Positions 43,074-55,116 of a stretch of DNA of 64,000 nucleotides are shown in pieces. Positions within the stretch are counted from its first letter, which is position 1, and every line of letters starts with the position of its first letter. Below the pieces are notes generated by a model, which was not told where the DNA came from, did no database searches, and saw nothing but the letters and a program-made list of their open reading frames with translations. Position numbers and translations under genes: made by a program. This DNA is from VRUE01 sp963728365. Its GTDB lineage: Bacteria > Actinomycetota > Thermoleophilia > Solirubrobacterales > 70-9. The stretch lies in assembly GCA_963728365.1 (NCBI GenBank), contig CAVSJI010000001.1, positions 1,798,001-1,862,000 on the forward strand, given 5' to 3'.

Positions 43074-43086
43074 GGGGCGCCGGCCG

Positions 43087-44178
43087 GTGCTGGTCACCGC
43101 CATCGAAGCGCATCCGCTGCGCAGCCTGGCGCAGGCGCGGGTCGAGCTCGACGACGGTCTGACCAGCCTCGTCGGCCCCAACGGGATCGGCAAGACGAAC
43201 CTGCTCGAGGCGCTCTACTTCGCGCTCACGGGACGGTCCTTTCGCACGGCCGACCGCCGCGACCTGATCCCCTTCGGCGGCTCTTTCGCCCGCGCCGAGG
43301 CGACCGTCCGCAACGAGGACGGGATCGAGTCCCGGCTGCTCGCCTCCGTCAGTCGCGCTGAGGGCCGCCGTCACCTGCTTGACGGCAACCCGGCAGATGC
43401 CGCGACGGTCGGTCGCGCGCGACCGCCGGTGGCGGTCTTCTCCCCTGACCGGCTCTCGCTGGTCAAGGGCCCCCCGGCCGAGCGCCGTGCCCACCTGGAC
43501 GGCTTCGTCGCCGCCCGCTGGCCGCTGCGCGCCGATCTGCGCCGGCGCTTTGGCCAGGCGCTCGCGCAGCGCAATGCGCTGGTTGCCAGACTGGCGGCCT
43601 CCGCCGGACCGCCGGTCCAGCTCGACGCCTGGGACGCGACCTTCGCCGAGGCAGGTTCGGCCCTGATCGCGGCGCGGGCCGAGGCCGTCGAGGAGCTCTC
43701 CGCGCCGTTCGCCGAGGCCGCGGAGGAGCTCGGCATTCCCGGGGAGTCCTCGCTCGAGTACGCGCCCCGCGCCACGGGGACGGCGGAGGAGATCCGCGCC
43801 GGTCTTGCCGCGCGGCGCGAAGCGGACCTGCGGCTCGGGCGCACCTCATGGGGCCCTCACCTGGACGAGCTGAAGATCGCCGCCTCCGGTCGCTCCCTTC
43901 GTCGCTACGGCTCGCAGGGCCAGCAGCGCGCCGGCCTGCTGGCACTGATCTTTGCCGAGCGCGACGCTCTGCTCGAGGCGCGCCGGGTGACGCCGCTGCT
44001 GCTCCTCGATGACGTGATGAGCGAGCTCGACGCCGCTCGCCGCGACCTTCTGGTGGAGCGGCTCGCGCGGGGCGGCCAAGCTCTGATCACCGCCGCCACG
44101 GTCGACTCGCTGCCCGGAGCGGCCGGGGAGACGATCGTGCGGATGCCGCTTGCGGTCGAGCAGGCCGCCGCCGCATGA
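43087..44178 (+). CDS. recF: DNA repair and recombination ATPase RecF
   Basis: 363 aa, GTG start. SMC-like ABC ATPase: Walker A GPNGIGKTNLLEALYF, the QGQQRAGLLALIFAE signature region and Walker B LLLLDDVMSELDA. Loads RecA at gaps with RecO and RecR. Overlaps dciA by 4 bp (ATGA). Confidence 0.95.
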   Translation: MLVTAIEAHPLRSLAQARVELDDGLTSLVGPNGIGKTNLLEALYFALTGRSFRTADRRDLIPFGGSFARAEATVRNEDGIESRLLASVSRAEGRRHLLDGNPADAATVGRARPPVAVFSPDRLSLVKGPPAERRAHLDGFVAARWPLRADLRRRFGQALAQRNALVARLAASAGPPVQLDAWDATFAEAGSALIAARAEAVEELSAPFAEAAEELGIPGESSLEYAPRATGTAEEIRAGLAARREADLRLGRTSWGPHLDELKIAASGRSLRRYGSQGQQRAGLLALIFAERDALLEARRVTPLLLLDDVMSELDAARRDLLVERLARGGQALITAATVDSLPGAAGETIVRMPLAVEQAAAA

Positions 44179-44480
44179 CCCGCCGCCGCGCCCCACGGCC
44201 AGCCGCCGCCGGCCTGCGCGCCGCGCTCGGCAAGGCGGCGCCGAAGACGCCGCTTGCCGCCCTCCAGGCGGCCTGGGCGGAGGTAGTCGGCAAGCGGATC
44301 GCGGCGGTCGCGGAGCCCGTCTCGGAGCGCGGGGGGGAGGTGACCGTCAGCTGCGCCGATTCCGTCTGGGCGCAGGAGTTGGATCTGATGCAGGGCCAGT
44401 TGCTCGAGCGCCTGCGAGAGCGACTCGGAGAGCAAGCGCCGCGCAGTTTGCGCTTCCGCGTGGAAGATGGGCGCAATTGA
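44175..44480 (+). CDS. dciA: DciA-like (DUF721) replicative helicase loader
   Basis: 101 aa. DUF721/DciA domain: LAALQAAWAEVVGKRIAAVA ... VTVSCADSVWAQELDLMQ ... LLERLRERLGEQAPRSLRFR. DciA is the ancestral partner that loads DnaB helicase in bacteria lacking DnaC/DnaI. The recF-dciA-gyrB order is typical of actinobacteria. The N-terminus is basic and Pro/Ala rich. Confidence 0.88.
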   Translation: MTRRRAPRPAAAGLRAALGKAAPKTPLAALQAAWAEVVGKRIAAVAEPVSERGGEVTVSCADSVWAQELDLMQGQLLERLRERLGEQAPRSLRFRVEDGRN

Positions 44481-44573
44481 TTTCATTTATGGCTGATTTG
44501 CAGGACTTTTATGCGAGGAAGAGGGCTCGCCGGAAGGGGCGAACTGGTATCCTTATGTCAACTTGCGTTTCCG

Positions 44574-44613
44574 CCCCGACCGGGCCCGCGATGGCTCAGA
44601 CGGTCGGGGTTTT
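44574..44613 (+). terminator. intrinsic-terminator-like hairpin between dciA and gyrB
   Basis: Stem CCCCGACCG (44574-44582) with CGGTCGGGG (44601-44609), 18-nt loop, followed by TTTT. It lies 94 bp after dciA and 24 bp before the gyrB start, so it would separate the replication genes from the gyrase genes or act as a gyrB attenuator. Confidence 0.6.
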
Positions 44614-44636
44614 CTATGAGAGCGGGAAGGGACTAA

Positions 44637-47066
44637 TTGCCTGAGAAGACGAAGCTGGCCGCGAAGGCGAAAGACGGATCAGCCTCATACGGCGCCCAGG
44701 ACATCACCGTCCTCGAGGGCCTCGAAGCTGTCCGCAAGCGCCCCGGCATGTACATCGGCTCGACCGGCCCTCGAGGTCTGCACCACCTCGTCTATGAGGT
44801 GGTCGACAACTCCGTCGACGAGGCCCTGGCCGGCTACTGCGACCACGTCCGTGTGTTTCTGCACCCCGACAACAGCTGCACCGTCGTCGACAACGGCCGC
44901 GGCATCCCGGTCGAAGAACTGAAGAAAGAGAAGAAGCCCGCCGCCGAGGTCGTGCTGACCACCCTGCACGCGGGCGGCAAGTTCGGCGACGGCGGCGGCT
45001 ACAAGGTTTCCGGCGGCCTGCACGGCGTCGGCATCTCCGTCGTCAACGCTCTCTCCGAGCGCCTCCACCTGGAAATCGGCCACAGCGGCGCCGTCTGGAC
45101 GCAGGATTACGAGCGCGGCAAGCCCGGCGGTCCCCTGAGCGCCGGCGCCAAGACAAAGGAGACGGGCACGACGATCACCTTCCTGCCCGACGAAGAGATC
45201 TTCGACGAGTTGGAGTTCGATTACTCGGTCCTCGGCGAGCGCCTGCGCGAGACCGCCTTCCTCACCCGCGGCCTGAAGATCGAGCTGATCGACGAGCGCG
45301 CCGCGGGGCAGAGCGACACCTTCCATTACGAGGGCGGGATCGTCGACTTCGTCAAGCACCTCAACGAGAACAAGGACGCCCTGCACCGCAAGACCGTCTA
45401 CTTCGAGGGCGAGACCGAGGACGGCCAGGTCGAGGTGGCGATGCAGTGGAACTCCTCCTATCAGGAATCCGTCTTCAGCTTCGCCAACAACATCAACACC
45501 CACGAGGGCGGCTCGCATCTCTCCGGCTTCCGCGCGGCCCTTACCCGCACGCTCAACGCCTACGCGCGCGGCAAAGGTCTGCTCAAAGAGAAAGACGAGA
45601 ACCTCACCGGTGACGACGTGCGCGAGGGGCTTACGGCGGTGATCTCGGTCAAGCTCGCCGACCCCCAGTTCGAGGGCCAGACCAAGACCAAGCTCGGCAA
45701 CCCGCCGATCGAGGGCCTGGTCAAGGAGACGGTGAACCGCAAGCTGGGCGAGTTCTTCGAGGAGAACCCGAGCGAGGCCAAGCGGATCGTCGGCAAGGCC
45801 GTCGACGCGGCGCGGGCGCGACAGGCGGCGCGCAAGGCGCGCGACCTGACCCGGCGCAAGTCGGCGCTGGAGAACTCGACCCTGCCGGGCAAGCTGGCCG
45901 ATTGCACGGTGCGCGACCCGGCGCTGGCCGAGCTCTTCATCGTCGAGGGCGATTCCGCCGGCGGCTCGGCGAAGCAGGGCCGCGACCGCAACACCCAGGC
46001 CGTGCTGCCGCTGCGCGGCAAGATCATCAACGTCGAGAAGGCGCGCATCGACAAGGTGCTCTCCAACCAGGAGATCCAGGCGCTGATCACCGCGGTCGGC
46101 ACCGGGGTGCGCGAGGAGTTCGACGTCAAGGAGGCGCGCTACCACAAGGTCGTGCTGATGACCGACGCCGACGTCGACGGCGCCCACATCCGCACCCTGG
46201 TGCTCACCTTCCTCTACCGCGAGATGCCGCAGCTGATCGAGGAGGGCTACATCTACATCGCCAAGCCACCGCTCTACAAGCTGAAGAACGGCAAGCAGGA
46301 AACCTACGTCGAGAAGGAGTCCGAGCTCGAGGAGCTGCTGCTGCGCGACAAGCTCGAGCAGGTCGAGATCGCCGATGCCGCCGGCGAGACGCACAAGCTC
46401 ACCGCGACCCGCTGGCAGCGCTTCAACCGCAAGCTCAAGGAGCACGAGGGCTGGGCCGACTCGCTGCAGGCCGACTTCGGCCATGAGCTGGTCCGCTTCC
46501 TCGGCGAGTCGGAGATCCTCGACCGCGGCGTCGTCTCGCTGGACGGCGTGAAGAAGCTGATCGGCACCGAGGACGACGAGACGCAGCCCTTTGAGACCGA
46601 GATCGCCTCGGAATCCGGCGAGGGAATCCTGGTTCGGGCGGTCCAGCGCCGCGACGGGCTGGCCCGCAACTTCGAGCTGACCGCCGATCTCTTCGGCTCG
46701 CACGACTACCGTCGCCTGGTCGAGTCGCACACCGAGCTGCTCAAGCAGGTCGGCAAAGCGCCCTTTGCCCTTCGCCTTGGTGAGAAAGAGCGCCTTGCGG
46801 AGTCCTTCGAGGAGCTGCGCCGCATGGTGCTCGAGCTCGCCCGCTACGGCGTCACCATGCAGCGCTTCAAGGGACTGGGCGAGATGAACGCCGAGCAGCT
46901 GCGTGAAACGACGATGGACCCGACCACCCGCACTCTGGAGCGAGTCCACATCGAGGACGCGGCGGCCGCCGAGAAGATCTTCACCGACCTGATGGGCGAC
47001 AAGGTCGAGCCGCGCAAGGCATTCATAGAACGCCACGCGAAGGAGGTCAGGTTCCTCGATGTCTGA
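44637..47066 (+). CDS. gyrB: DNA gyrase subunit B
   Basis: 809 aa, TTG start behind GGGAAGGGA. GHKL ATPase (VYEVVDNSVDEALAGYC, VVDNGRGIPV, GGLHGVGISVVNAL), transducer, and TOPRIM domain (FIVEGDSAGGSAKQGRDR, MTDADVDGAHIRTL, with the PLRGKIINVEKAR motif). It is about 150 residues longer than short GyrB proteins, with an insert after the TOPRIM motifs (SELEELLLRDKLEQVEIADA) like the long type of Gram-negative bacteria. It supplies ATP-driven supercoiling with GyrA. Confidence 0.96.
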   Translation: MPEKTKLAAKAKDGSASYGAQDITVLEGLEAVRKRPGMYIGSTGPRGLHHLVYEVVDNSVDEALAGYCDHVRVFLHPDNSCTVVDNGRGIPVEELKKEKKPAAEVVLTTLHAGGKFGDGGGYKVSGGLHGVGISVVNALSERLHLEIGHSGAVWTQDYERGKPGGPLSAGAKTKETGTTITFLPDEEIFDELEFDYSVLGERLRETAFLTRGLKIELIDERAAGQSDTFHYEGGIVDFVKHLNENKDALHRKTVYFEGETEDGQVEVAMQWNSSYQESVFSFANNINTHEGGSHLSGFRAALTRTLNAYARGKGLLKEKDENLTGDDVREGLTAVISVKLADPQFEGQTKTKLGNPPIEGLVKETVNRKLGEFFEENPSEAKRIVGKAVDAARARQAARKARDLTRRKSALENSTLPGKLADCTVRDPALAELFIVEGDSAGGSAKQGRDRNTQAVLPLRGKIINVEKARIDKVLSNQEIQALITAVGTGVREEFDVKEARYHKVVLMTDADVDGAHIRTLVLTFLYREMPQLIEEGYIYIAKPPLYKLKNGKQETYVEKESELEELLLRDKLEQVEIADAAGETHKLTATRWQRFNRKLKEHEGWADSLQADFGHELVRFLGESEILDRGVVSLDGVKKLIGTEDDETQPFETEIASESGEGILVRAVQRRDGLARNFELTADLFGSHDYRRLVESHTELLKQVGKAPFALRLGEKERLAESFEELRRMVLELARYGVTMQRFKGLGEMNAEQLRETTMDPTTRTLERVHIEDAAAAEKIFTDLMGDKVEPRKAFIERHAKEVRFLDV

Positions 47067-47090
47067 TCGCGAAGGAAAGGTGAGGGCCTA

Positions 47091-50654
<3,564 letters not shown>

Positions 50655-50664
50655 ACAGTTGGGG

Positions 50665-50742
50665 GTAGGGCCGGGACCCCTCTCCCAAAACGCTCGCCGG
50701 GAGGCTCGCTGGAGTGTTTTGGGAGAGGGGTCCCGGCCCTAC
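50665..50742. repeat. long-armed hairpin element, family C, copy 2
   Basis: A perfect 27-bp inverted repeat (50665-50691 with 50716-50742) around GCTCGCCGGGAGGCTCGC and TGGAGT. It lies between convergent genes, 10 nt after the gyrA stop and 1 nt before the HNH gene's stop. Core positions ACGC.CG.C.GGAG.C.CGCT.GAGTGT are shared with copy 1, but the arms are unrelated. Confidence 0.83.
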
Positions 50743-50743
50743 G

Positions 50744-51250
50744 TCACGCTGCCGCTGGGAGGTACTGCTCCCAGGCTTCGGGGATCTTGGGGCTTGCTAC
50801 CTGGATGAAGACGTTGGGGCCGGGGGCCTTCGGCGACTTGGCCGGGTGCATCTGGATCTCCTTGGGCAGGCGGTTGCCCTTGCGCCGGTTGCACGATGCG
50901 CAGGCGGCGACGATGTTCTCCCAGACGGATTTGCCGCCGCGGCTGCGGGGGATCACGTGGTCGACCGTCAGGCCGGACTTCTGCGAGCCGCAGTACTGGC
51001 AGGTCCAGGAGTCGCGGGCGAGGACCGCGCGGCGGGTGATCTTGCGGCGATGTGCTTCGCGCGGGATCCGCACGTAGCTGATCAGGCGAATCACGTCGGG
51101 GCGCTCCATCGTCATCCGCTCGGAGTGGATCGCTCCCTCACGGCGCTCGAGCAGCTCGGCCTTTTCCTTGAGCAGCAGCACGGCAGCGCGTCTCAACGTG
51201 GTTACGTTGATCGGCTCATACGTTGCGTTGAGTACGAGCACGCGTGCCAT
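50744..51250 (-). CDS. HNH endonuclease family protein
   Basis: 168 aa from ATG 51250; longer frames run into a family B element. It begins MARVLVLNATYEPINVTTLR, a widespread actinobacterial HNH family. HNH motif: CQYCGSQKSGLTVDHVIPRS ... NIVAACASCNRRKGNRLP, with two CxxC pairs for zinc. Not obviously part of a restriction or phage module. The family is common and chromosomally stable; its cellular role is not established. Confidence 0.88.
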   Translation of the reverse strand: MARVLVLNATYEPINVTTLRRAAVLLLKEKAELLERREGAIHSERMTMERPDVIRLISYVRIPREAHRRKITRRAVLARDSWTCQYCGSQKSGLTVDHVIPRSRGGKSVWENIVAACASCNRRKGNRLPKEIQMHPAKSPKAPGPNVFIQVASPKIPEAWEQYLPAAA

Positions 51251-51282
51251 GTTGCTCGGGAATTCTACGCAGGCGGGGGGTG

Positions 51283-51414
51283 GGAGTCTGGGGCGGGCCC
51301 TGAGAGTTCCCACGCCCCGGCTGCCAGCCGGGGCGAATTGAGAGCCGCTTCGCGGCTGAGAATTACTCTGCGGAGCCGCTTCGCGAGGAACTCTCAGGCC
51401 CCGCCCCAGACTCC
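51283..51414. repeat. long-armed hairpin element, family B, copy 3
   Basis: A 28-bp inverted repeat with one mismatch (51283-51310 with 51387-51414). Core: CACGC, stem CGCCCCGGCT/AGCCGGGGCG, CGAATTGAG, stem AGCCGC/GCGGCT, then the constant ACTCTGCGGAGCCGCTTCGC with GAGGA. Both inner stems differ from copies 1 and 2 but still pair. pheA reads through the right half and uses a TAA in the core as its stop. Confidence 0.87.
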
Positions 51415-52250
51415 TCTCCAACGGGGTAGGACCCGAGCACTCGGACTGATTCAGCTTTGGTGCGGAGAGCGGCGATGGACTCGGCGACGGCCTGGTCAGC
51501 CGTGCTTCCCTCCAAGTCGCAGAAGAACATGTAGCGGCCCAGTTCGCTGCGCAGGGGGCGGGACTCGATGCGGGTCAGGTTGACGCCGCGGGAGGAGAAC
51601 TCCTGTAGGGCGTTGACCAGGGCACCCGGGTGGTCTTCGCCGAGCTCCGAGAAGACGAGGCTCGTCTTCCAGGCGTCTCCCGGGCCGGCCTCCGTGCCCG
51701 CCGGGGCGATCCAGAGGAAGCGGGTGACGTTGTTGGGCTCGTCCTCGATTCCCTCGGTGAGGACCTGACAGCCGTAGAGCGCGGCAGCGGAGCGGGCCCC
51801 AATCGCAGCCAAGGGCGCGTCGCTGTCGCTCACCTCCCTCACCGCTGCCGCGGTGCTGTCGCGGTTCTCCCGCGCCGCGTTCGGCAAATTCTCGGCCAGG
51901 AACCGAGCGCACTGGGCGAGCGGCTGGGGATGGGACAGGACCCGCTCTACTTGCCCGAGGTCCAGCTGTGTGCGGGCGATCAGCATCGCTCGCACGGCGA
52001 AGTCGTGCTCGCCGACGATCGTCACGCCGCTTGCCTCAAAGGCCAGCGTGTCGAGGGTGGTGCGCACCGAGCCCTCGATCGAGTTCTCGACCGGGACCAG
52101 GGCGCGCTCGGCCTCGCCGCGCTCGACCATCAGGATCGCCTCGCGGATCGTCGCCGTCCGCAGCGGCTCGAACTCGACCGCTGGCGAGAGCGCCTCCCCC
52201 AGGGCGTCTTCGGTGAAGGTGCCGGCCGGTCCGAGGTAGGCGATCCGCAT
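51363..52250 (-). CDS. pheA: prephenate dehydratase
   Basis: 295 aa. Catalytic domain (IAYLGPAGTFTEDAL, ALVPVENSIEGSVRTTLD, EDEPNNVTRFLWI with the TRF motif) plus a C-terminal ACT domain (HPGALVNALQEFSSRGVNLT, RIESRPL) for Phe feedback control. It converts prephenate to phenylpyruvate. The ACT domain ends near RVLGSYP. The remaining roughly 20 residues (GAGPESSSRSGSAE at the end) are encoded by the family B element and are unlikely to be functional. Confidence 0.94.
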   Translation of the reverse strand: MRIAYLGPAGTFTEDALGEALSPAVEFEPLRTATIREAILMVERGEAERALVPVENSIEGSVRTTLDTLAFEASGVTIVGEHDFAVRAMLIARTQLDLGQVERVLSHPQPLAQCARFLAENLPNAARENRDSTAAAVREVSDSDAPLAAIGARSAAALYGCQVLTEGIEDEPNNVTRFLWIAPAGTEAGPGDAWKTSLVFSELGEDHPGALVNALQEFSSRGVNLTRIESRPLRSELGRYMFFCDLEGSTADQAVAESIAALRTKAESVRVLGSYPVGEESGAGPESSSRSGSAE

Positions 52251-52259
52251 CGCCGACCT

Positions 52260-53297
52260 CTATTCGAAGACGACCGAGTAGGTGGCTTCGTTGTTTTCGG
52301 AGACCTGCTCGCCGGGGACGGTTTCGACTTCGACTTCGAGCGTCGCTTCGCCGCTCGGGGCGGGGGTCAGGGGGATCGCCACGCTTTCGGTTTCGCCCGC
52401 GGCGATGCTGTCGATCGTGCCCTTCACCGTCTTGCCGTTGACGGTGACCGAGATGCCGATCCCGTTCTCGGTCGATTCGCCCTGGTTCTGGACCTGGACT
52501 TCGACTTCCGGCGTGCCTTCGACCACCACCCCCGTCGGCGCTTCCGGGGAGAGTTCGGCACCGTTGACGCCGGTCCCGACCAGGCCGAGCCCGTGCACGC
52601 CCGGCGTCGCCGCCCCGGTCGCCCCGCTGACCGCGCCGATCGCCGCGCCCACCGTGCTTTCGTCGAGCCAGGTCGTCCCTTCCGGCAGGAAGACGCTCTT
52701 CGGCACGTCGTCGCCTTCGAGGCCGTTGTCGGCCAGCACGCCGTTGATTTCGGGCTGCACCACCTGGGCGTAGAGCACGTCGCTTGCCAGCAGCTTCTCC
52801 ATCTGGGCGGCGATCGCCGCCGTCGCCTGCTTGGCGCCGACGTCGCCGAGCGCGGTGCTCATCTTGCCGGCGATCTCATCCATCGCGTCGCTGCGCAGCT
52901 CGTAGACCAGTTCGAGCCCGCTCTGGGCATGCCCCATGTCGCCCGGCGCGCTCAGCGCTTCGACCCGGCTGGTGTAGCTGTCCATAGCGCCGCGGTCGGC
53001 TTCGACCTCGGCGACGAAGTCGGTCACCGAGAGTTCGCCGGGTTCGTTCAGCTTGTCGAAGAGCCGCTTGCTCGTCTGCCCGGTCTCGTCGACGATCTGG
53101 GTGACGTTGCCCGCGTAGGAGCTGAGCGCGCTGCGCGCCCGCGCGTCGAGGCAGCCCTTGACGCCGAGCACGATCAGGATCAGGACGAGCAGCCCGCCGC
53201 CCAGCGCCAACCCCCGCCGCAAGAGGATCTGCTGGCGTTCGGGACGGCGTGGCGGGCGCGACCGGCGCCCCGGACGGGATGCGAGCGAATCCTCCAA
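52260..53297 (-). CDS. membrane-anchored exported protein with CARDB-like domain
   Basis: About 345 aa from TTG 53297; the start is uncertain because no ATG/GTG with a Shine-Dalgarno lies before the conserved part. A short Arg-rich cytoplasmic segment (RPPRRPERQQ), one membrane helix (LALGGGLLVLILIVLGVKG), a helical extracytoplasmic region, and a C-terminal CARDB-like beta domain (PEVEVQVQNQGESTENGIGI ... ENNEATYSVVFE). Function unknown; divergent from a Ser/Thr kinase that could sense or modify it. Glu codons about 25 GAA to 8 GAG. Confidence 0.7.
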   Translation of the reverse strand: MEDSLASRPGRRSRPPRRPERQQILLRRGLALGGGLLVLILIVLGVKGCLDARARSALSSYAGNVTQIVDETGQTSKRLFDKLNEPGELSVTDFVAEVEADRGAMDSYTSRVEALSAPGDMGHAQSGLELVYELRSDAMDEIAGKMSTALGDVGAKQATAAIAAQMEKLLASDVLYAQVVQPEINGVLADNGLEGDDVPKSVFLPEGTTWLDESTVGAAIGAVSGATGAATPGVHGLGLVGTGVNGAELSPEAPTGVVVEGTPEVEVQVQNQGESTENGIGISVTVNGKTVKGTIDSIAAGETESVAIPLTPAPSGEATLEVEVETVPGEQVSENNEATYSVVFE

Positions 53298-53352
53298 GAA
53301 GCAGGGAGTATGTCGCAGGAGGAAGCGGATTCGCGGCGAAGGGGGAAGCGGC

Positions 53353-54276
53353 GTGGTCGGCTCGCTCGTACTCAACCGCTTTCTGATCGAGCGCCGCATC
53401 GGCAGCGGCGGCTTCGGCACGGTGTATGAGGCCTGGGACGGGCGCCTCGAGCGGCCCGTCGCGGTCAAGGCGATCGAGTCCGTGGGCGGTCGCGGATCGG
53501 GCCGCGTCCTGCGCGAGGCCCAGGCCGCCGCCAGGCTCAACCACCCCGGCATCGTCACCCTCTATGAGATGGGCGAGGAAGACGGCAGCGCGCTGCTCGT
53601 CACCGAGCTGGTCGACGGCGAGACGCTCGCCCAGCTCGACCGCCGGGGCGCCCTCAGCGACCGCGAGGTCGGCGAGGTCGGCGCCGACCTCTGCGAGGCG
53701 CTCGACCACGCCCACGATCGCGGCGTGGTCCACCGCGACGTCAAGCCCCAGAATGTGCTCGTCGCCGCCGCCGACGAGGGGGTGCGGGCCAAGCTGATGG
53801 ACTTCGGCGTCGCCCGCCTCGCCGACGCCGCCTCGCTCACCGTGCCCGGCGACGTGGTCGGCACGCTCGCCTACATGTCGCCCGAGCAGGCCGAGGGCGG
53901 CGCCGTCGGCCCCGAGGCGGACGTCTTCTCGCTCGCCCTGATGCTCTACGAGTGCTGGGGTGGCGAGAACCCCAACCGCCGCGCCACCCCGGCCGCCACC
54001 GCCCGCGCGATCGGCGGTCGCCTGCGCCCGCTGCGCCGCCTGCGCCCCGATCTGCCGCGCGAGCTGACCGAGGCGGTCGACGCCTGCCTCGCGCGACGTC
54101 CGGACCGCCGCCCCCCGCTGGAGGAGCTGGGAGAGGCGATCGAAAGCTCGCTCGACCGCCTCGCGGAGCATCCCCCGCGCCGCGAGTCCTCGCTGCGCCT
54201 GCGCCTCGGGGCGGTCGCCGCCGCCGCCGTGCTGGGGCTCTGGCTGGCCGCCGGACACGGCGCCCTGCTGCCGTAG
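53353..54276 (+). CDS. PknA-like serine/threonine protein kinase
   Basis: 307 aa from GTG 53353 (GGGGGAAG upstream). Hanks-type kinase: glycine loop RIGSGGFGTVYEAWD, VAVKAIE Lys, catalytic VHRDVKPQNVLV, LMDFGVARL, and activation segment GDVVGTLAYMSPEQAEG. A C-terminal membrane helix (LRLGAVAAAAVLGLWLA) has almost nothing outside, so there is no sensor domain. It heads the fhaA-fhaB-pstP-rodA-pbpA-pknB cluster, where actinobacteria keep pknA. Confidence 0.9.
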   Translation: MVGSLVLNRFLIERRIGSGGFGTVYEAWDGRLERPVAVKAIESVGGRGSGRVLREAQAAARLNHPGIVTLYEMGEEDGSALLVTELVDGETLAQLDRRGALSDREVGEVGADLCEALDHAHDRGVVHRDVKPQNVLVAAADEGVRAKLMDFGVARLADAASLTVPGDVVGTLAYMSPEQAEGGAVGPEADVFSLALMLYECWGGENPNRRATPAATARAIGGRLRPLRRLRPDLPRELTEAVDACLARRPDRRPPLEELGEAIESSLDRLAEHPPRRESSLRLRLGAVAAAAVLGLWLAAGHGALLP

Positions 54277-54337
54277 GATTCGGGCCGGCTTTCGCCGCCA
54301 CCCCGCGCCGAGGCGCCCCCGCGAAAAGGAGCCAGAG

Positions 54338-55108
54338 ATCAGCGTTCTACGCAACCTCGAGAGTCGCATCGAAGGCCTTGTCGAGGGGGTCTTCAGCCGC
54401 GCCTTCAGCTCCGAGGTGCAGCCGGTCGAGCTCGCCCGCAAGCTGGCCAAGGAGATGGACGCGCACAAGACGGCCGGCGTTGCGCGCGTCTACGTGCCCA
54501 ACGAGTACACCGTCTTCCTCTCGGCTCGCGACCGGACGAAGCTCGAGGGCTACGAGCGCTCGCTCGAGCAGGAGCTCTCCGGATACCTGCTCGAGCACGC
54601 CCGCCGGCGCAGCTACGACCTGCTGACCCGGCCCGCGGTCGAGTTCAAGACCGACGAGCGCCTGCGGCTCGGCGAGTTCGGGATCCAGACGCGCCTGGTC
54701 AAGCCGCCGGCGCACGAGGGCGAGTCCCCGCGCCAGGGCGAGGAGGGCCACACGATGGTCTACTCGGCGGTCCGGGAGCGCAAGGCGGAACCGGCCCCCG
54801 AGCGCGGCGCCGAAGCGCTGGTCTCGAGCCGCGCGGTCGTCTCGCTCGACGACCGCCGCTACGTGCTCGAGGGCCCGCGGGCGACGATCGGCCGCTCGAA
54901 GGGCGCCGAGTGCGTGCTCGCCGACCCAAACGTCTCGCGACGCCACGCCGAGCTGCGCCGCTCGCAGGCGGGCGAGTGGACGATCGCCGACCTCGGCTCG
55001 ACCAACGGCGTCAAGGTGAACGGCCGGCGCGTCTCCTCCAGCCGGCTCAGCGCCGGCGACCGGGTGACGCTCGGCACCACGACCTTCCTCTTCGACATCG
55101 AGCGGTAA
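54338..55108 (+). CDS. fhaA: FhaA-like protein (DUF3662 + FHA), ATC start proposed
   Basis: About 256 aa if translation begins at ATC 54338, 6 nt after AAAGGAG. From there it reads ISVLRNLESRIEGLVEGVFS, which matches the conserved DUF3662 N-terminus (normally MSVLR...). The first conventional start (GTG 54416, MQPVELARKLAKEM) would remove 26 conserved residues and has no Shine-Dalgarno. A linker is followed by a C-terminal FHA domain (ATIGRSKGAECVLADPNVSR, RHAEL, DLGSTNGVKVNG) that binds phosphothreonine. FhaA homologues connect the kinases to cell-wall synthesis (MviN, PbpA). Confidence 0.85.
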   Translation: MSVLRNLESRIEGLVEGVFSRAFSSEVQPVELARKLAKEMDAHKTAGVARVYVPNEYTVFLSARDRTKLEGYERSLEQELSGYLLEHARRRSYDLLTRPAVEFKTDERLRLGEFGIQTRLVKPPAHEGESPRQGEEGHTMVYSAVRERKAEPAPERGAEALVSSRAVVSLDDRRYVLEGPRATIGRSKGAECVLADPNVSRRHAELRRSQAGEWTIADLGSTNGVKVNGRRVSSSRLSAGDRVTLGTTTFLFDIER

Positions 55109-55116
55109 GCGCCGCA

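Noticed and set aside
44685..47036. 783-codon minus-strand frame across gyrB
   Set aside because: Exact antisense of a well-supported gyrB; the translation is low-complexity and the frame follows from codon-position GC bias.
51251..51421. Extended HNH gene start at 51421
   Set aside because: The extension is translated from the family B repeat and lacks homology; MARVLVLNATYEP at 51250 is the family N-terminus.
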